From: an uncultured Mucispirillum sp.
GTDB lineage: Bacteria > Chrysiogenota > Deferribacteres > Deferribacterales > Mucispirillaceae
NCBI GenBank assembly: GCA_944325215.1
Contig: CALUZC010000003.1
Location: 57,574-121,573, forward strand
Length of the DNA: 64,000 nucleotides
Direction: 5' to 3'
Part shown: positions 42,515 through 51,556 of the stretch, piece by piece
How positions within the stretch are numbered: position 1 is the stretch's first letter
Layout: each line of letters opens with the position of its first letter
Made by a program: the position numbers and the translations under genes
Notes under the pieces: model-generated
Told to the model about the DNA's origin: nothing
What the model saw: only the letters and a program-made list of their open reading frames with translations
Database searches by the model: none

Positions 42515-42964
42515 TTATATATTTATTATAACAGCAGTTTCATCACAGTCTGGATATTTTGGGCATTTTAAACAGTCGGTCCATATTTTTTTTGGAAGGC
42601 TGTCAATTTCTGTTTTAATAAAACCACAGCTTTCAAAAAAATCCTGCCTGTATGTAAGAGCAAATATTTTTGTAAAACCTATTTCCTTTGCCCATTTAAG
42701 ACTATAATTAACTAAAGAATAACCAATTTTTTGCCTTTTATATTCTTCTATAACAGCAAGTGAGCGAATTTCGGCTGTATCACTCCATGTAGGGTGTAAT
42801 GCACATACACCTTTAATTATTCCATTTTCTTCAAACAGTATAAATTCAAAGATTTTCTCATATATATCATTTAAACTAACTTGAAGCATCTCACCATTTT
42901 TTGCATATTTATTAACAATTTGCTGTATTGTAGAAGCATCATATATTTTTGCATGTCTTATCAT
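42515..42964 (-). CDS. argA: GNAT N-acetyltransferase, short ArgA-like
   Basis: 149 residues with a single GNAT domain: IRHAKIYDASTIQQIVNKY, then IKGVCALHPTWSDTAEIRSLAVIEEYKRQKIGYSLV, where the last part is the acetyl-CoA loop. The C-terminal KIWTDCLKCPKYPDCDETAV is characteristic of stand-alone short N-acetylglutamate synthases, which make the first intermediate of arginine synthesis. Three Cys and the acidic residue there may bind metal. It overlaps the DUF3568 lipoprotein gene by 4 nt and precedes prfB. No other arg gene is near, so the call rests on the tail motif. Confidence 0.75.
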   Translation of the reverse strand: MIRHAKIYDASTIQQIVNKYAKNGEMLQVSLNDIYEKIFEFILFEENGIIKGVCALHPTWSDTAEIRSLAVIEEYKRQKIGYSLVNYSLKWAKEIGFTKIFALTYRQDFFESCGFIKTEIDSLPKKIWTDCLKCPKYPDCDETAVIINI

Positions 42965-43368
42965 CTTACATAATTCCTATATTTATCAATAACTTTTTGA
43001 GCTACTTTAGAGTTTGAGATTAAATACTTTGTAGCCCTAACATTTATATCTAATACACCATCACGCCTTGTATAAATATGTGCTGTAACAGTATGATTAT
43101 CAACCTTTCCTTTAACATACCCATCAACAAAGCTTAAATCATTTATTTCACCTTTATTTGCTTCAAAGGCATATATTAATTTTTCAACTGCTAGTGCTTT
43201 CTCTGTTTTATCAATATCTGAAACAGAGCCTGATGTGAAAATTACAGTCGATGCAGCACCAGCAACAGCAGTAGCAGCAATCCAGGCACAACCGTTTAAT
43301 AATATTACAGGCAAAGCTATTAAAAATATAATTTTCACTATTCTATTATTAATATTAAAATTAATCAT
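42961..43368 (-). CDS. DUF3568-type lipoprotein
   Basis: 135 residues. After a short polar stretch comes a lipoprotein signal (IVKIIFLIALPVILLNGC; lipobox Cys at about residue 27), then a Gly/Ala-rich membrane-like segment (AWIAATAVAGAASTVIF) and a small alpha/beta domain ending in VINVRAT-like strand (GVLDINVRATKYLIS). This resembles the DUF3568 family of small lipoproteins of unknown role. It shares a 4-nt overlap with the argA-like gene and is the first gene of the long minus-strand run down to 29118. Confidence 0.6.
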   Translation of the reverse strand: MINFNINNRIVKIIFLIALPVILLNGCAWIAATAVAGAASTVIFTSGSVSDIDKTEKALAVEKLIYAFEANKGEINDLSFVDGYVKGKVDNHTVTAHIYTRRDGVLDINVRATKYLISNSKVAQKVIDKYRNYVR

Positions 43369-43451
43369 TTTGCATATTATAAAATTTCATCATAATAATC
43401 AACTTAAATATTACATATTTGCATTTTATATTTATAATTCATATAAATATG

Positions 43452-43480
43452 TTGACTTATAATAATATAATCTTTAGTAT
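43452..43480 (+). promoter_or_regulatory. Sigma-70-type promoter of pyrR-pyrB-pyrC
   Basis: TTGACT (43452-43457) and TAGTAT (43475-43480) are spaced by 17 nt. The start would be near 43487, only about 22 nt before the pyrR ATG. This leader is too short for the PyrR-controlled attenuator known from Bacillus, so any PyrR control must act differently. Confidence 0.65.
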
Positions 43481-43508
43481 TTATGCAAGATTAATCTGGA
43501 GGTATTAT

Positions 43509-44057
43509 ATGTCTAAAGAAAAAATGCTTATAAATAGTGATGAAATGCAAGCTATTATTGAAAGGATAACATTTCAAATTATTGAAAAAACAATAGATTA
43601 TGAAAATACATACATTGTAGGTATTCGCAGGCGTGGAGAGTATATTGCAAATAGAATAATAGACAGTTTTAAACGTCATAATAAGCAGCCTTTAAAATCT
43701 GGTGTATTAGATATTACCCTGTATAGAGATGATTTATCAGAAATTGCTAACCTTCCTGAAGTTAAAACATCAAATATAGGTTTTGATGTTAATGGTAAAA
43801 CAATTATTTTAGTTGACGATGTGCTTTTTACTGGGCGAACAATTCGTTCAGCAATAGATGCACTTTTAGACTATGGCAGGCCAGCAAAAATAATGCTTGC
43901 TGTTATAGTTGATAGAGGTCATAAAGAATTACCAATCCATGCAGATTTTACAGGAAAAGTAATTCCTACTAGAAAAAGTGAAGTAATACATGTTAAAGTA
44001 ACAGAAATAGATAATGTAGATGCAGATTGTGTAACAATAAGCGATAGAGAGGCCTAA
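43509..44057 (+). CDS. pyrR: PyrR bifunctional regulator / uracil phosphoribosyltransferase
   Basis: 182 residues of the phosphoribosyltransferase fold. The PRPP-binding motif is [21 protein letters not shown] (about residues 95-115), preceded by [14 protein letters not shown] and [12 protein letters not shown], all typical of PyrR, which binds pyr mRNA in Firmicutes and has weak uracil phosphoribosyltransferase activity. ATG 43509 is chosen for the TGGAGG site at 43497-43502; earlier in-frame codons back to 43419 have none. pyrB starts 1 nt after its stop. Confidence 0.92.
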   Translation: MSKEKMLINSDEMQAIIERITFQIIEKTIDYENTYIVGIRRRGEYIANRIIDSFKRHNKQPLKSGVLDITLYRDDLSEIANLPEVKTSNIGFDVNGKTIILVDDVLFTGRTIRSAIDALLDYGRPAKIMLAVIVDRGHKELPIHADFTGKVIPTRKSEVIHVKVTEIDNVDADCVTISDREA

Positions 44058-44058
44058 A

Positions 44059-44997
44059 ATGGTATATGACAAAAAAGATTTTATATCTACTAAAGAATTA
44101 ACCATTGAGCAAATTGATTATATTCTTACTCAGGCTATGACTTTTAGAGAAATTAATCAACGTGAAGTCAAAAAAATACCTACTTTAAAAGGTAGAACAA
44201 TAATTAATCTTTTTTTTGAACCATCTACAAGAACTAGAACTTCTTTTGAAATTGCTGGTAAAAGACTGGGAGCTGATGTTATAAATATTAGTTCTTCAAC
44301 ATCAAGCACGCAAAAAGGTGAAACATTGATGGATACTGTTAGAAATATTCAGGCAATGGCATCTGATATTATTGTTATAAGGCATAGTTTTTCTGGTTCT
44401 GTTAAATTTGTAGCTGATAATGTAGAAACTCATATTGTTAATGCTGGTGATGGTTTAAATGAACACCCAACACAAAGTATGCTTGACCTTCTAACTATTA
44501 AACTGCAAAAAGGCAGATTAGAAGGGTTAAATGTTACAATTATTGGTGATATAGCCCACTCCCGTGTGGCAAGAAGTAATATATGGGCAATGAAAACTTG
44601 CGGCATGAATGTTAAGTTATTTGGACCACCTACTATGATTCCTGTTGGAGTAGAAGCTTTTAGTGTTGATATTGCAAAAAATATGGAAGAAGCAGTTAAA
44701 GATGCTGATGTTATTATAATGCTTAGAATTCAAAGGGAACGTATGGCTAAATTACTTATTCCTTCTGAACGGGAGTATTCAAAACTTTTTGGATTAACCC
44801 CTTCTGTTATGGAGAAAGCAAAACCAGATGTTATGGTTATGCACCCAGGACCTATTAATAGAGGTGTTGAATTATCTTCTGTTGTGGCAGACAGTCAGAA
44901 TTCTGCAATATTAAATCAGGTAGAAAATGGAGTTGCAATTAGAATGGCAGTGCTTAGTTTTTTAGCTATGTCAAAAAATAATGGTGAGAGCATATGA
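44059..44997 (+). CDS. pyrB: Aspartate carbamoyltransferase catalytic subunit
   Basis: Joins carbamoyl phosphate and aspartate, the first committed step of pyrimidine synthesis. 312 residues. The carbamoyl-phosphate site is [12 protein letters not shown] (about residues 53-64); the [11 protein letters not shown] motif and [13 protein letters not shown] near the C-terminus are standard. No pyrI regulatory chain follows. It lies between pyrR and pyrC with a 1-nt gap and a 4-nt overlap, respectively. Confidence 0.95.
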   Translation: MVYDKKDFISTKELTIEQIDYILTQAMTFREINQREVKKIPTLKGRTIINLFFEPSTRTRTSFEIAGKRLGADVINISSSTSSTQKGETLMDTVRNIQAMASDIIVIRHSFSGSVKFVADNVETHIVNAGDGLNEHPTQSMLDLLTIKLQKGRLEGLNVTIIGDIAHSRVARSNIWAMKTCGMNVKLFGPPTMIPVGVEAFSVDIAKNMEEAVKDADVIIMLRIQRERMAKLLIPSEREYSKLFGLTPSVMEKAKPDVMVMHPGPINRGVELSSVVADSQNSAILNQVENGVAIRMAVLSFLAMSKNNGESI

Positions 44998-46259
44998 AAA
45001 CATTACTTAAAAATTGTAAAATAGTAAATTATGATAAAATAGTTGATGGTAATATTTTAATAAATGATGGTATTATTGAAGATATAACTATAGAAAATAT
45101 TAGTGCAGATAAAGAATATGACTGTTCTGGCAAATATGTTTTACCTGGTCTTATTGATATGCATTCACATATGAGAGAACCTGGATTTGAATATAAAGAA
45201 GATATAACTAGTGCTGGCAGAGCTGCTGTTGCTGGTGGTATAACTTCAGCATGTTGTATGGCAAATACTAAACCAGTTATTGATAATGCTTCAATTGCTG
45301 CTTTTATTATAAATAAATCAAAAAACGATGGTTTATTTGATGCCATGCCTTATGGTGCTGTTACAAAGGGACTTAAGGGCGAAGAGCTTACAGAAATGGG
45401 AGATTTATACGAAAATGGTGTTTGTGGTTTTTCTGATGATGGCAATACAATTATGAATGCTGAAGTAATGCGTAGAGCATTAGAATATGTGAAATATTTT
45501 GATTCTTTTATCTCTGTTCATGCCATAGATAATAACTTACAAGGTAATGGGTATATGAATGAAGGAAAAGTATCTGCAATAAATGGGTTAAATGGTATAC
45601 CGTCAGAAGCAGAATCTGTTATTATTGCAAGAGATATTATGCTTGCCCGTCTTACTAAATCAAGAGTTCATATTAGCCATGTCAGCTCAAAGGCAGCTGT
45701 TGATATTATTAGATGGGGTAAAAATGAAGGTGTAAATGTTACAGCAGAAGCAACTCCACATCATTACACATTAACTGATGAAAACTGCTTAACTTATAAT
45801 ACAAATTTTAAAATGAGCCCACCATTAAGAGAAGAAAAAGATATTCAGGCTATATTAGAAGGCTTTAAAGATGGGACTATTGACTGTATTTCTACAGACC
45901 ATGCCCCACACCAAGATGATGAAAAGTTTGTTGAATTTGGGCTTGCTCCTGTTGGTATTATTGGGTATCAAACAGCAATTCCTCTTACAATTAAGAGAAT
46001 ACATGAAGGTATTCTTTCATGGACAGATTTTGCACGCCTTATGTCATATAATCCTTCTAAAATACTTAAGAAGGATAATCTTGGTGTTATTGCTAAAGGA
46101 AAACAGGCAGATATTGTTGTAATTGATGATGCTGTTGAATATGTATATACAAAAGAAATCAATTATTCTAAATCAATTAATACTCCATTTTTAAATAAAA
46201 CATTAAAAGGTAGAGCAGTTTATACATTTAAAAAAGGAAACCTTGTATATCAAGCATAA
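44994..46259 (+). CDS. pyrC: Dihydroorotase
   Basis: Closes carbamoyl-aspartate to dihydroorotate. 421 residues of the amidohydrolase superfamily, class I. The zinc motif HxH is in [16 protein letters not shown] (about residues 49-64), followed by [39 protein letters not shown] and [13 protein letters not shown], all family motifs. This long form is the one usually paired with PyrB in an operon. Coupled to pyrB by ATGA. A strong hairpin follows at 46261-46293. Confidence 0.95.
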   Translation: MKTLLKNCKIVNYDKIVDGNILINDGIIEDITIENISADKEYDCSGKYVLPGLIDMHSHMREPGFEYKEDITSAGRAAVAGGITSACCMANTKPVIDNASIAAFIINKSKNDGLFDAMPYGAVTKGLKGEELTEMGDLYENGVCGFSDDGNTIMNAEVMRRALEYVKYFDSFISVHAIDNNLQGNGYMNEGKVSAINGLNGIPSEAESVIIARDIMLARLTKSRVHISHVSSKAAVDIIRWGKNEGVNVTAEATPHHYTLTDENCLTYNTNFKMSPPLREEKDIQAILEGFKDGTIDCISTDHAPHQDDEKFVEFGLAPVGIIGYQTAIPLTIKRIHEGILSWTDFARLMSYNPSKILKKDNLGVIAKGKQADIVVIDDAVEYVYTKEINYSKSINTPFLNKTLKGRAVYTFKKGNLVYQA

Positions 46260-46260
46260 A

Positions 46261-46293
46261 ATAATATGGCGAAATATAATTTCGCCATATTAT
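46261..46293. terminator. Hairpin after pyrC
   Basis: Perfect 15-bp inverted repeat (ATAATATGGCGAAAT and its complement) with a 3-nt loop, directly after the pyrC stop and just before the end of the minus-strand ribB pseudogene. The T-tract after it is weak (AAATTTT). It probably ended both transcripts. Confidence 0.75.
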
Positions 46294-46298
46294 AAATT

Positions 46299-46836
46299 TT
46301 ATATGCTGTATTTTTGTCTATATTTTATAATATTTTCAACTGTAACAATAGGGATATTATGGGTTTTACTGTAATTTTCTATTTGACTGCCCTTCATCAT
46401 TGTGCCATCGGTTTGTAAGTTCGCATAATACCCCATATTTTCCAGTTTCTGCTATACGCATCATATCATATGTTGCTTCAGTATGCCCTTTTCTTTCTAA
46501 TACCCCATTTTGCTTTGATATTAATGGAAAAACATGATCTGGACTAACAATATCCTGTGGTAATGCATGGCTGATGACTGCTGCTTTTATTGTTGTAAGC
46601 CTATCACTGATTATTATCTGTCATAAATGGCAGATTTAAATAATTTGCCCTTTCTTCATCAAGGACAAGGCAAATTATTCCACTACATTATTTTATCATT
46701 TGTGCCACTTGATAATCCTGTAATGAAAAACATGCAAAAATTAAATCGCCTTCATTTTCCCTGTCCTCATCATCTAACATAATAATACCTTGACCATTTT
46801 TTTAAGACTTAACTGCATTTTGAATGTTGGATTCAT
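46299..46836 (-). pseudogene. ribB: Decayed 3,4-dihydroxy-2-butanone 4-phosphate synthase
   Basis: No open frame survives, but conceptual translation of the minus strand in pieces gives RibB. Pieces in order: [18 protein letters not shown], the acidic signature; MIK-stop-CSGIICLVLDEERANYLNLPFM; SDRLTTIKAAVISHALPQ; DHVFPLISKQNGVLERKGHT; then MMRIAETGKYGVLCEL and, in another frame, TDGTMMKGSQIENYSKTHN and IPIVTVENIIKYR. Lesions: a frameshift near an A run (about 46797-46803), TAA at 46688-46690, a deletion of roughly 25 codons near 46610 removing the TAFTVSVD-type segment, and a frameshift near 46410. The gene made a riboflavin precursor from ribulose 5-phosphate and is now dead. The pieces are long and ordered, so decay looks fairly recent. 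Confidence 0.85.
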
Positions 46837-47030
46837 AATTTTATGACATAATTTACATTATAAGGTTTTGATAATATAAATAAAGATGTAAAATATAATG
46901 TAATATACTCTATTTAATCTAGGCTAGAAGTCTACTTTTAATCTCTATAAAAGATACTATTTTAAACTTATATGACTTTACCACCAGTGGAGAATTTCAC
47001 TCCGCCCTGAGATATGTTAATATATTAATA
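46837..47030. other. Gap between ribB pseudogene and chemoreceptor terminator
   Basis: About 190 nt without a gene. It would hold the former ribB promoter. A short GC-richer patch (46981-47010) with an imperfect hairpin around GGAG/CTCC stands out, but I cannot assign it. Confidence 0.5.
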
Positions 47031-47057
47031 CATATAAGTGGTAAAACCACTTATATG
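47031..47057 (-). terminator. Terminator of the chemoreceptor gene
   Basis: Perfect 12-bp stem (CATATAAGTGGT / ACCACTTATATG) with a 3-nt loop, placed 12 nt past the minus-strand receptor stop. The downstream T content is modest. Confidence 0.7.
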
Positions 47058-47069
47058 ATATATTTAAAT

Positions 47070-48704
47070 TTAACGTATTTTAAATCTTGCCATCATTACT
47101 TTTAAGCATTCAACCCTTTCTTGTAAGTATTCTATGGTTTTAGTAACTTCATTAACAGCATTACTTGATTCTTCAATACCTGCAGCAATTGATGTAGATG
47201 TTTCATGGACTGACTGCACTGTTGCATACTCACTATCCATTCCCTGCTCAATCGAGTTCATTACAGTTTTAATACTATCAATACCTGAGAAAATTTTATA
47301 AAAAACATCTTCAGTCTGCTCGATATTTATAACACCTTCTTTTACTTTATCTGCTTCTTTTGCCATTGCAGAAGATGCAGTTACAGCTTCATTTTGAAGT
47401 GTGGAAACAATATTTGTTACTTCGCTTGTAGCAGATTGGGTTCTTTCGGCAAGTTTTCTTACCTCATCTGCAACCACAGCAAAACCACGACCAGCTTCAC
47501 CCGCACGAGCGGCCTCAATAGCTGCATTTAATGCAAGTAAGTTTGTTTGGTCTGCAATATCATTAATAACTGTTACAATATTACCAATTTGACTTGATGA
47601 ATTAGCAAGGTTATTAATTGTTTCAGATAATGCATCTGCATCTGAGTGAATTTTTTCCATACTTGATTTTAAATCACCAAGTTGTTTTTTACCATCATTA
47701 GCAGATTGGACTGTATTACGAACAATTTCTTGGTTAGTTTTTAATGATTCAACATTATCTTTAACATTAGAAGTAATAGTATCTAAGCTTATAGCAGTAT
47801 CATTTACTTGATGAGCCTGTTCTGAAAATGTAGAAGATAATTCTTCCATAGTAGAAGCTAATTGATTATTACTTGATGCCACTTCTTCAGTTGCTTCATA
47901 TACATTTTTCAAAATTTCTTTGATACTTAGTAAAGATAAATTAATATTTGTAAAAGTTTCAGAAATTTCTGAATTACCCTGTAGTAATGGTGCTTGGACT
48001 GTAACATCACCATCTGCAATACTTAAAAAAAGTTTATCAAGTATATTTAATGCATTTTGTAAACTTTTTATAAAAATAAAAAGAAAAACAAGAAATATAA
48101 TTGCAGCTATAGATATACATACAGAAGCAATGATTATTATAAAAATAGTTTTTGATGTAGATGTTTCAGCCTCATTTTTCGAAAAAGTTTTAATCTGTGA
48201 TTCAAATACATTTAATGATTGAGCAATCTTATTTTTACCATCTTCATATTCCTGGCTGCTCATTAAACGAGATGCTTCTGATAAGTTTCCATTACTAACA
48301 GCCTTAAATGATGCCTCTTCAAGTTTTATTAAATTATCCGAATCTTTTTTAGCCTGTTCTACATATGCTAATATGTTATCTGAAACCCCTAATTTTTTAA
48401 GTTCAATAACAGCATTATCTCGCCTTTTTACATTATTAACTTCATTCCAATAATTATCATAATATTCTTTTTTACCAGTCATAGCATAAAGCCTTGCCTG
48501 AGTTGTTAGGTAGTCAGATGCAGTTGCCACACTAGCACTATATGTTATTATATCTAAACTATTGAATGTTAATATCTCATTACGTTTAGTAGATTCATAT
48601 ATCATAAACATGAAGGTAATAAATGATACAATCATTAAAACCATACATGTTACTATAATCCATAAAAAGTTATTAAATTTAAACCTAAGTATACTTATTC
48701 CCAT
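47070..48704 (-). CDS. Methyl-accepting chemotaxis protein
   Basis: Transmembrane chemoreceptor of about 544 residues. The N-terminus has one helix (about 13-35), then a periplasmic helical sensor of about 150 residues, probably a four-helix bundle, a second helix (about 190-215), a HAMP-like linker and the signalling domain with the highly conserved hairpin tip [32 protein letters not shown], split here as [19 protein letters not shown] and [21 protein letters not shown] 48704 is chosen: GGGGG lies about 8 nt upstream, and the first residues are a typical cytoplasmic stub. Upstream ATGs add an unlikely leader. Ligand unknown. cheW is at 34874-35326. Confidence 0.92.
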   Translation of the reverse strand: MGISILRFKFNNFLWIIVTCMVLMIVSFITFMFMIYESTKRNEILTFNSLDIITYSASVATASDYLTTQARLYAMTGKKEYYDNYWNEVNNVKRRDNAVIELKKLGVSDNILAYVEQAKKDSDNLIKLEEASFKAVSNGNLSEASRLMSSQEYEDGKNKIAQSLNVFESQIKTFSKNEAETSTSKTIFIIIIASVCISIAAIIFLVFLFIFIKSLQNALNILDKLFLSIADGDVTVQAPLLQGNSEISETFTNINLSLLSIKEILKNVYEATEEVASSNNQLASTMEELSSTFSEQAHQVNDTAISLDTITSNVKDNVESLKTNQEIVRNTVQSANDGKKQLGDLKSSMEKIHSDADALSETINNLANSSSQIGNIVTVINDIADQTNLLALNAAIEAARAGEAGRGFAVVADEVRKLAERTQSATSEVTNIVSTLQNEAVTASSAMAKEADKVKEGVINIEQTEDVFYKIFSGIDSIKTVMNSIEQGMDSEYATVQSVHETSTSIAAGIEESSNAVNEVTKTIEYLQERVECLKVMMARFKIR

Positions 48705-48753
48705 ACCAAAACCCCCTGTTATGCCTTCAAAAATTAAATAAAACTTTAATGAA

Positions 48754-48787
48754 AAGAGCATATATTCCATATGAAATATATGCTCTT
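48754..48787 (-). terminator. Terminator after the Fe-S assembly genes
   Basis: 13-bp perfect stem (AAGAGCATATATT / AATATATGCTCTT) with an 8-nt loop, 25 nt after the nfu stop and followed on the minus strand by TTTTC. It separates the Fe-S group from the chemoreceptor gene. Confidence 0.75.
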
Positions 48788-48812
48788 AATATTTTATCAC
48801 ACTTACTTGTTA

Positions 48813-49037
48813 TTAAGCAGAAACAACTTCTTTAATTTCAGGTATTTCTTCTTTAATTCTTGCTTCTATACCTTGTTTAAGAGTCATTAAGCTAAATGGA
48901 CAGCTGCCACAAGCACCCCTTAATGCCACCGTAACAATACCATCTTCAATATTAAGAAGTTCAACATCACCACCATCTGCCTGAAGACCTGGGCGAACTT
49001 TATCTAAAACTTCTTGAACTCTCTCTCTTAATTCCAT
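48813..49037 (-). CDS. NifU-like scaffold protein (Nfu domain)
   Basis: 74 residues, a stand-alone C-terminal NifU domain. The cluster-binding CxxC is Cys43/Cys46 in LRGACGSCPFSLMTLKQGIE, and the preceding RPGLQADGGDVELL is the other family hallmark. Such proteins carry Fe-S clusters from the scaffold to targets. It is last in the order Asd-like, IscS-like, IscU, Nfu, 22 nt after iscU, and followed by a terminator. Confidence 0.92.
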   Translation of the reverse strand: MELRERVQEVLDKVRPGLQADGGDVELLNIEDGIVTVALRGACGSCPFSLMTLKQGIEARIKEEIPEIKEVVSA

Positions 49038-49059
49038 TATTTATCTCCTTTTTTTATTA

Positions 49060-49497
49060 TTATTCTGCATCTTTTTTTATTTCAGCTTTCATATTATCAA
49101 CTATTGAAGCATCTTTGCCTTGTTTAGTATAATAATCTTTTAAAGCTGCTTCCACTGCTTCTTCTGCCATAACAGAACAGTGAATTTTTGCAGGTGGCAA
49201 ACCACCTAAAGCATCAACAATTGCTTGGTTAGTAAGTTTTAAAGCATCTTCTACTTTAGCACCTTTTAACATTTCTGTAGTCATAGAGCTTGAAGCAATA
49301 GCTGCACCACAACCAAATGTTTTAAATGTTGAATTTTCAATTACACCATCATTATTTACTTTAAGGTATAATTTCATTACATCACCGCATGATGGGTTAC
49401 CAACCTCACCTACGCCGTTTGCATCTTCAATTTCTCCCATATTTCTTGGGTTTGTAAAATGATCCATTACTGTATCACTGTATGGTCCTGCTGCCAT
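49060..49497 (-). CDS. iscU: Fe-S cluster scaffold protein IscU/NifU N-terminal type
   Basis: 145-residue scaffold on which Fe-S clusters are built. The three ligand Cys are present as Cys37 in GNPSCGDVM, Cys63 in TFGCGAAIASSSM and Cys107 in PAKIHCSVMAEEA, plus the conserved Asp39. N-terminal DHFTNPRNMG is typical. It lies 20 nt after the IscS-like gene. Unlike full NifU, it ends without the ferredoxin and Nfu parts; the Nfu part is the next gene. Confidence 0.94.
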   Translation of the reverse strand: MAAGPYSDTVMDHFTNPRNMGEIEDANGVGEVGNPSCGDVMKLYLKVNNDGVIENSTFKTFGCGAAIASSSMTTEMLKGAKVEDALKLTNQAIVDALGGLPPAKIHCSVMAEEAVEAALKDYYTKQGKDASIVDNMKAEIKKDAE

Positions 49498-49517
49498 GTT
49501 AACTCTCCTTTATATAT

Positions 49518-50714
49518 TTATTTTTTTATTTTTGACGGGTCAAAAGCTGGGCTCATTGCACACAACTTATCAATGATTTCCGGACTAACTTTCAACACAT
49601 AGTCAATATCTTCTTCTGTATTATATTTTGAAAGACTCATTGTAATAGAGCCTGCACATATATCTGTCGGAACACCAACAGCTGTAAGCACATGAGATGC
49701 TTGTAAATCCTCTTCATCTTCAGCTAATATATTTGATGAACAAGCTGAACCGCTTGCACAATAAACATTTTTTTGAGCATACCACATTAAAAGAGATTCG
49801 CCCTCAATATATTCAACCCAAAAACTTACATGATATGGCAACCTATTCTCAATATCACCAGTAATATGTAAAAAATCATACTGATCAGTGAGCCCTTTAA
49901 TTAGTTTATCACGTAACCTTTTCATTTCTGGTACATACTGCCCCATCTCATTTTTAGCTATTTCACAAGCTTTACCAAGCCCAATAATTGCAGGAACATT
50001 TTCACTGCCACTTCGTATTCCTAATTCTTGGAAGCCACCATCAAACAATGGTTTTAATTTTACATTAGGTGCAATATATAATGCAGCTGCTCCCCTGATA
50101 CCATAAAAGTTTTGAGCTGCAATAGAAAGAGTTGAAACATTAAATCTCTCAACATCAATATCAATATATCCACATGATGCAACAGCATCAACATGAAAAT
50201 GGACACCTTTGTCTTTACAAATTTTGCCTATGGATTCAATATCTTGTATGACACCAATTTCTGGGTTTGCATGAGCAATAGCCACCAGTGCTGTATCTTC
50301 TTTTATTGCACTTGCAACACTTTCTGGAGAAATTCTTCCATTTTTATCAACTTTTAGTTTAGTAAAAGTATATCCATCATTTAGCATTTTTAATACTGGG
50401 TTCTGTATGGAATAATGCTCTATCTCACTAATAATTATATGTTTTTTAGAGCTTAATGCCATTACACCTTTTACTGCTATATTATTTGATTCTGTGCCAT
50501 TTGAAGTAAAAATTATATTTTCAGGATTTTTGGCACAAATTAAATCTGCAACCTGTTTTCTTGCATTACTTATTGCGTTATAACTTTGCCTGCCTAAAGG
50601 GTAAAAATGTGCTGCTGGGTTACCATATTTTTCAGTTAAATATGGAATAACTTCATCAACTACCCTTTTATCTGGCTTTGTTCCTGCAATGTTATCCAAA
50701 TAAATTGGTTCCAT
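49518..50714 (-). CDS. Cysteine desulfurase-like protein lacking the PLP lysine
   Basis: 398 residues of the IscS/NifS fold-type I family: YLDNIAGTK, SNGTESNNIAVKG, His100 in SEIEHYSI, VHFHVDAVAS with Asp176, and the sulfur-accepting Cys325 in ASGSACSSNIL. But where the family has SGHKxYGPKG with the Schiff-base lysine, this protein reads AAQNFYGIRG: the lysine is Asn202 (codon AAC) and the preceding His is Gln201. HANNEIG is HANPEIG here. A classical PLP desulfurase reaction therefore looks impossible. The archaeal Archaeoglobus IscS also lacks this lysine and still works with IscU. It overlaps the Asd-like gene by 1 nt and precedes iscU. It may be a scaffold partner or use another sulfur source. 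Confidence 0.85.
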   Translation of the reverse strand: MEPIYLDNIAGTKPDKRVVDEVIPYLTEKYGNPAAHFYPLGRQSYNAISNARKQVADLICAKNPENIIFTSNGTESNNIAVKGVMALSSKKHIIISEIEHYSIQNPVLKMLNDGYTFTKLKVDKNGRISPESVASAIKEDTALVAIAHANPEIGVIQDIESIGKICKDKGVHFHVDAVASCGYIDIDVERFNVSTLSIAAQNFYGIRGAAALYIAPNVKLKPLFDGGFQELGIRSGSENVPAIIGLGKACEIAKNEMGQYVPEMKRLRDKLIKGLTDQYDFLHITGDIENRLPYHVSFWVEYIEGESLLMWYAQKNVYCASGSACSSNILAEDEEDLQASHVLTAVGVPTDICAGSITMSLSKYNTEEDIDYVLKVSPEIIDKLCAMSPAFDPSKIKK

Positions 50715-51520
50715 TATCCTACAACCTCTCTCATTTTTTTCATTACATCTTCAATAAGAACTCTTACATAATCTCCCACAAAAGTATATGAGTTCCTTCG
50801 CGGTATTACCGCAATATCATTGCGTTCAGAAATATCTGATGCTGTAAAAAAACCTTCTACAGGAAAATATCCTTCATCTTCTTTCAGCCCAAACACATCT
50901 TTTGCAAACACATCTATTTCAAACACTGTAGAAAGTGGTGATATTCTAACAGATACATCTCCTCCTGCCTCTACAAAATCATCAACTGTTTTACCAACAG
51001 GCAGCCCTGCTATCAGTGGATTAAAGTGCTTATTAAAAGCTATCCTGTTATGAAAAATTAAGCTTTCTCCATCTTCAAATGAAAAAATATTTCTAGTCTG
51101 TTGCATTAAGTCTTCTACACCATGCTTACCATATATACATACAGGAAGCGAAACTGTAACAGAAACATCAGCAATAGGAACTGCAATATTTTTTAATACT
51201 TTTCTAACTGGTTCATCGATTTTAAAAACTTCACTGCCTGAAGCAAATTCGTAACCTGTAATATCTATTATAGTTCCATCAAAATTTTTTATAATATTTT
51301 CACTATCATTTGAGGGTTTAGCAAGAAGCACTAAAAGCTCTGCTTCTTTTATGGAAGATAAATCTGTTTCAACATACCCCTCTGCTGTACTTTCTAAAGA
51401 CTCAGCAAACTCGCTATCCCCATATATTGTATATTCTAAAAGTGGTATTTCATTTTCCACTCGAGATAAAAAATCAAGTAACAATAAGTAATCATCAACA
51501 AAAATAGCTGTTTTTAACAT
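50714..51520 (-). CDS. Degenerate aspartate-semialdehyde-dehydrogenase-like protein
   Basis: 268 residues. The central and C-terminal parts match the dimerisation domain of aspartate-semialdehyde dehydrogenase or the related USG-1 protein: VSVTVSLPVCIYGKHGVEDLMQQT and FNPLIAGLPVGKT. The N-terminal part keeps the Rossmann rhythm (ELLVLLAKPSNDS, GTIIDITGYEF) but has lost the GxTGxVG nucleotide loop, and the whole segment with the catalytic Cys (NPNC-type) is missing between FKIDEPVRK and the dimer domain. It is about 70 residues shorter than true Asd. So it is probably not a dehydrogenase. It is coupled to the odd IscS-like gene (1-nt overlap), suggesting a partner role in Fe-S assembly. Confidence 0.6.
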   Translation of the reverse strand: MLKTAIFVDDYLLLLDFLSRVENEIPLLEYTIYGDSEFAESLESTAEGYVETDLSSIKEAELLVLLAKPSNDSENIIKNFDGTIIDITGYEFASGSEVFKIDEPVRKVLKNIAVPIADVSVTVSLPVCIYGKHGVEDLMQQTRNIFSFEDGESLIFHNRIAFNKHFNPLIAGLPVGKTVDDFVEAGGDVSVRISPLSTVFEIDVFAKDVFGLKEDEGYFPVEGFFTASDISERNDIAVIPRRNSYTFVGDYVRVLIEDVMKKMREVVG

Positions 51521-51556
51521 TATAATATACTACCTTAAATAAAAATAAACATGAAA

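Noticed and set aside
46981..47010. GC-richer patch between ribB pseudogene and chemoreceptor, first considered as a riboswitch or element end
   Set aside because: No riboswitch core motif, no direct or inverted repeats with target duplication; too short to assign.
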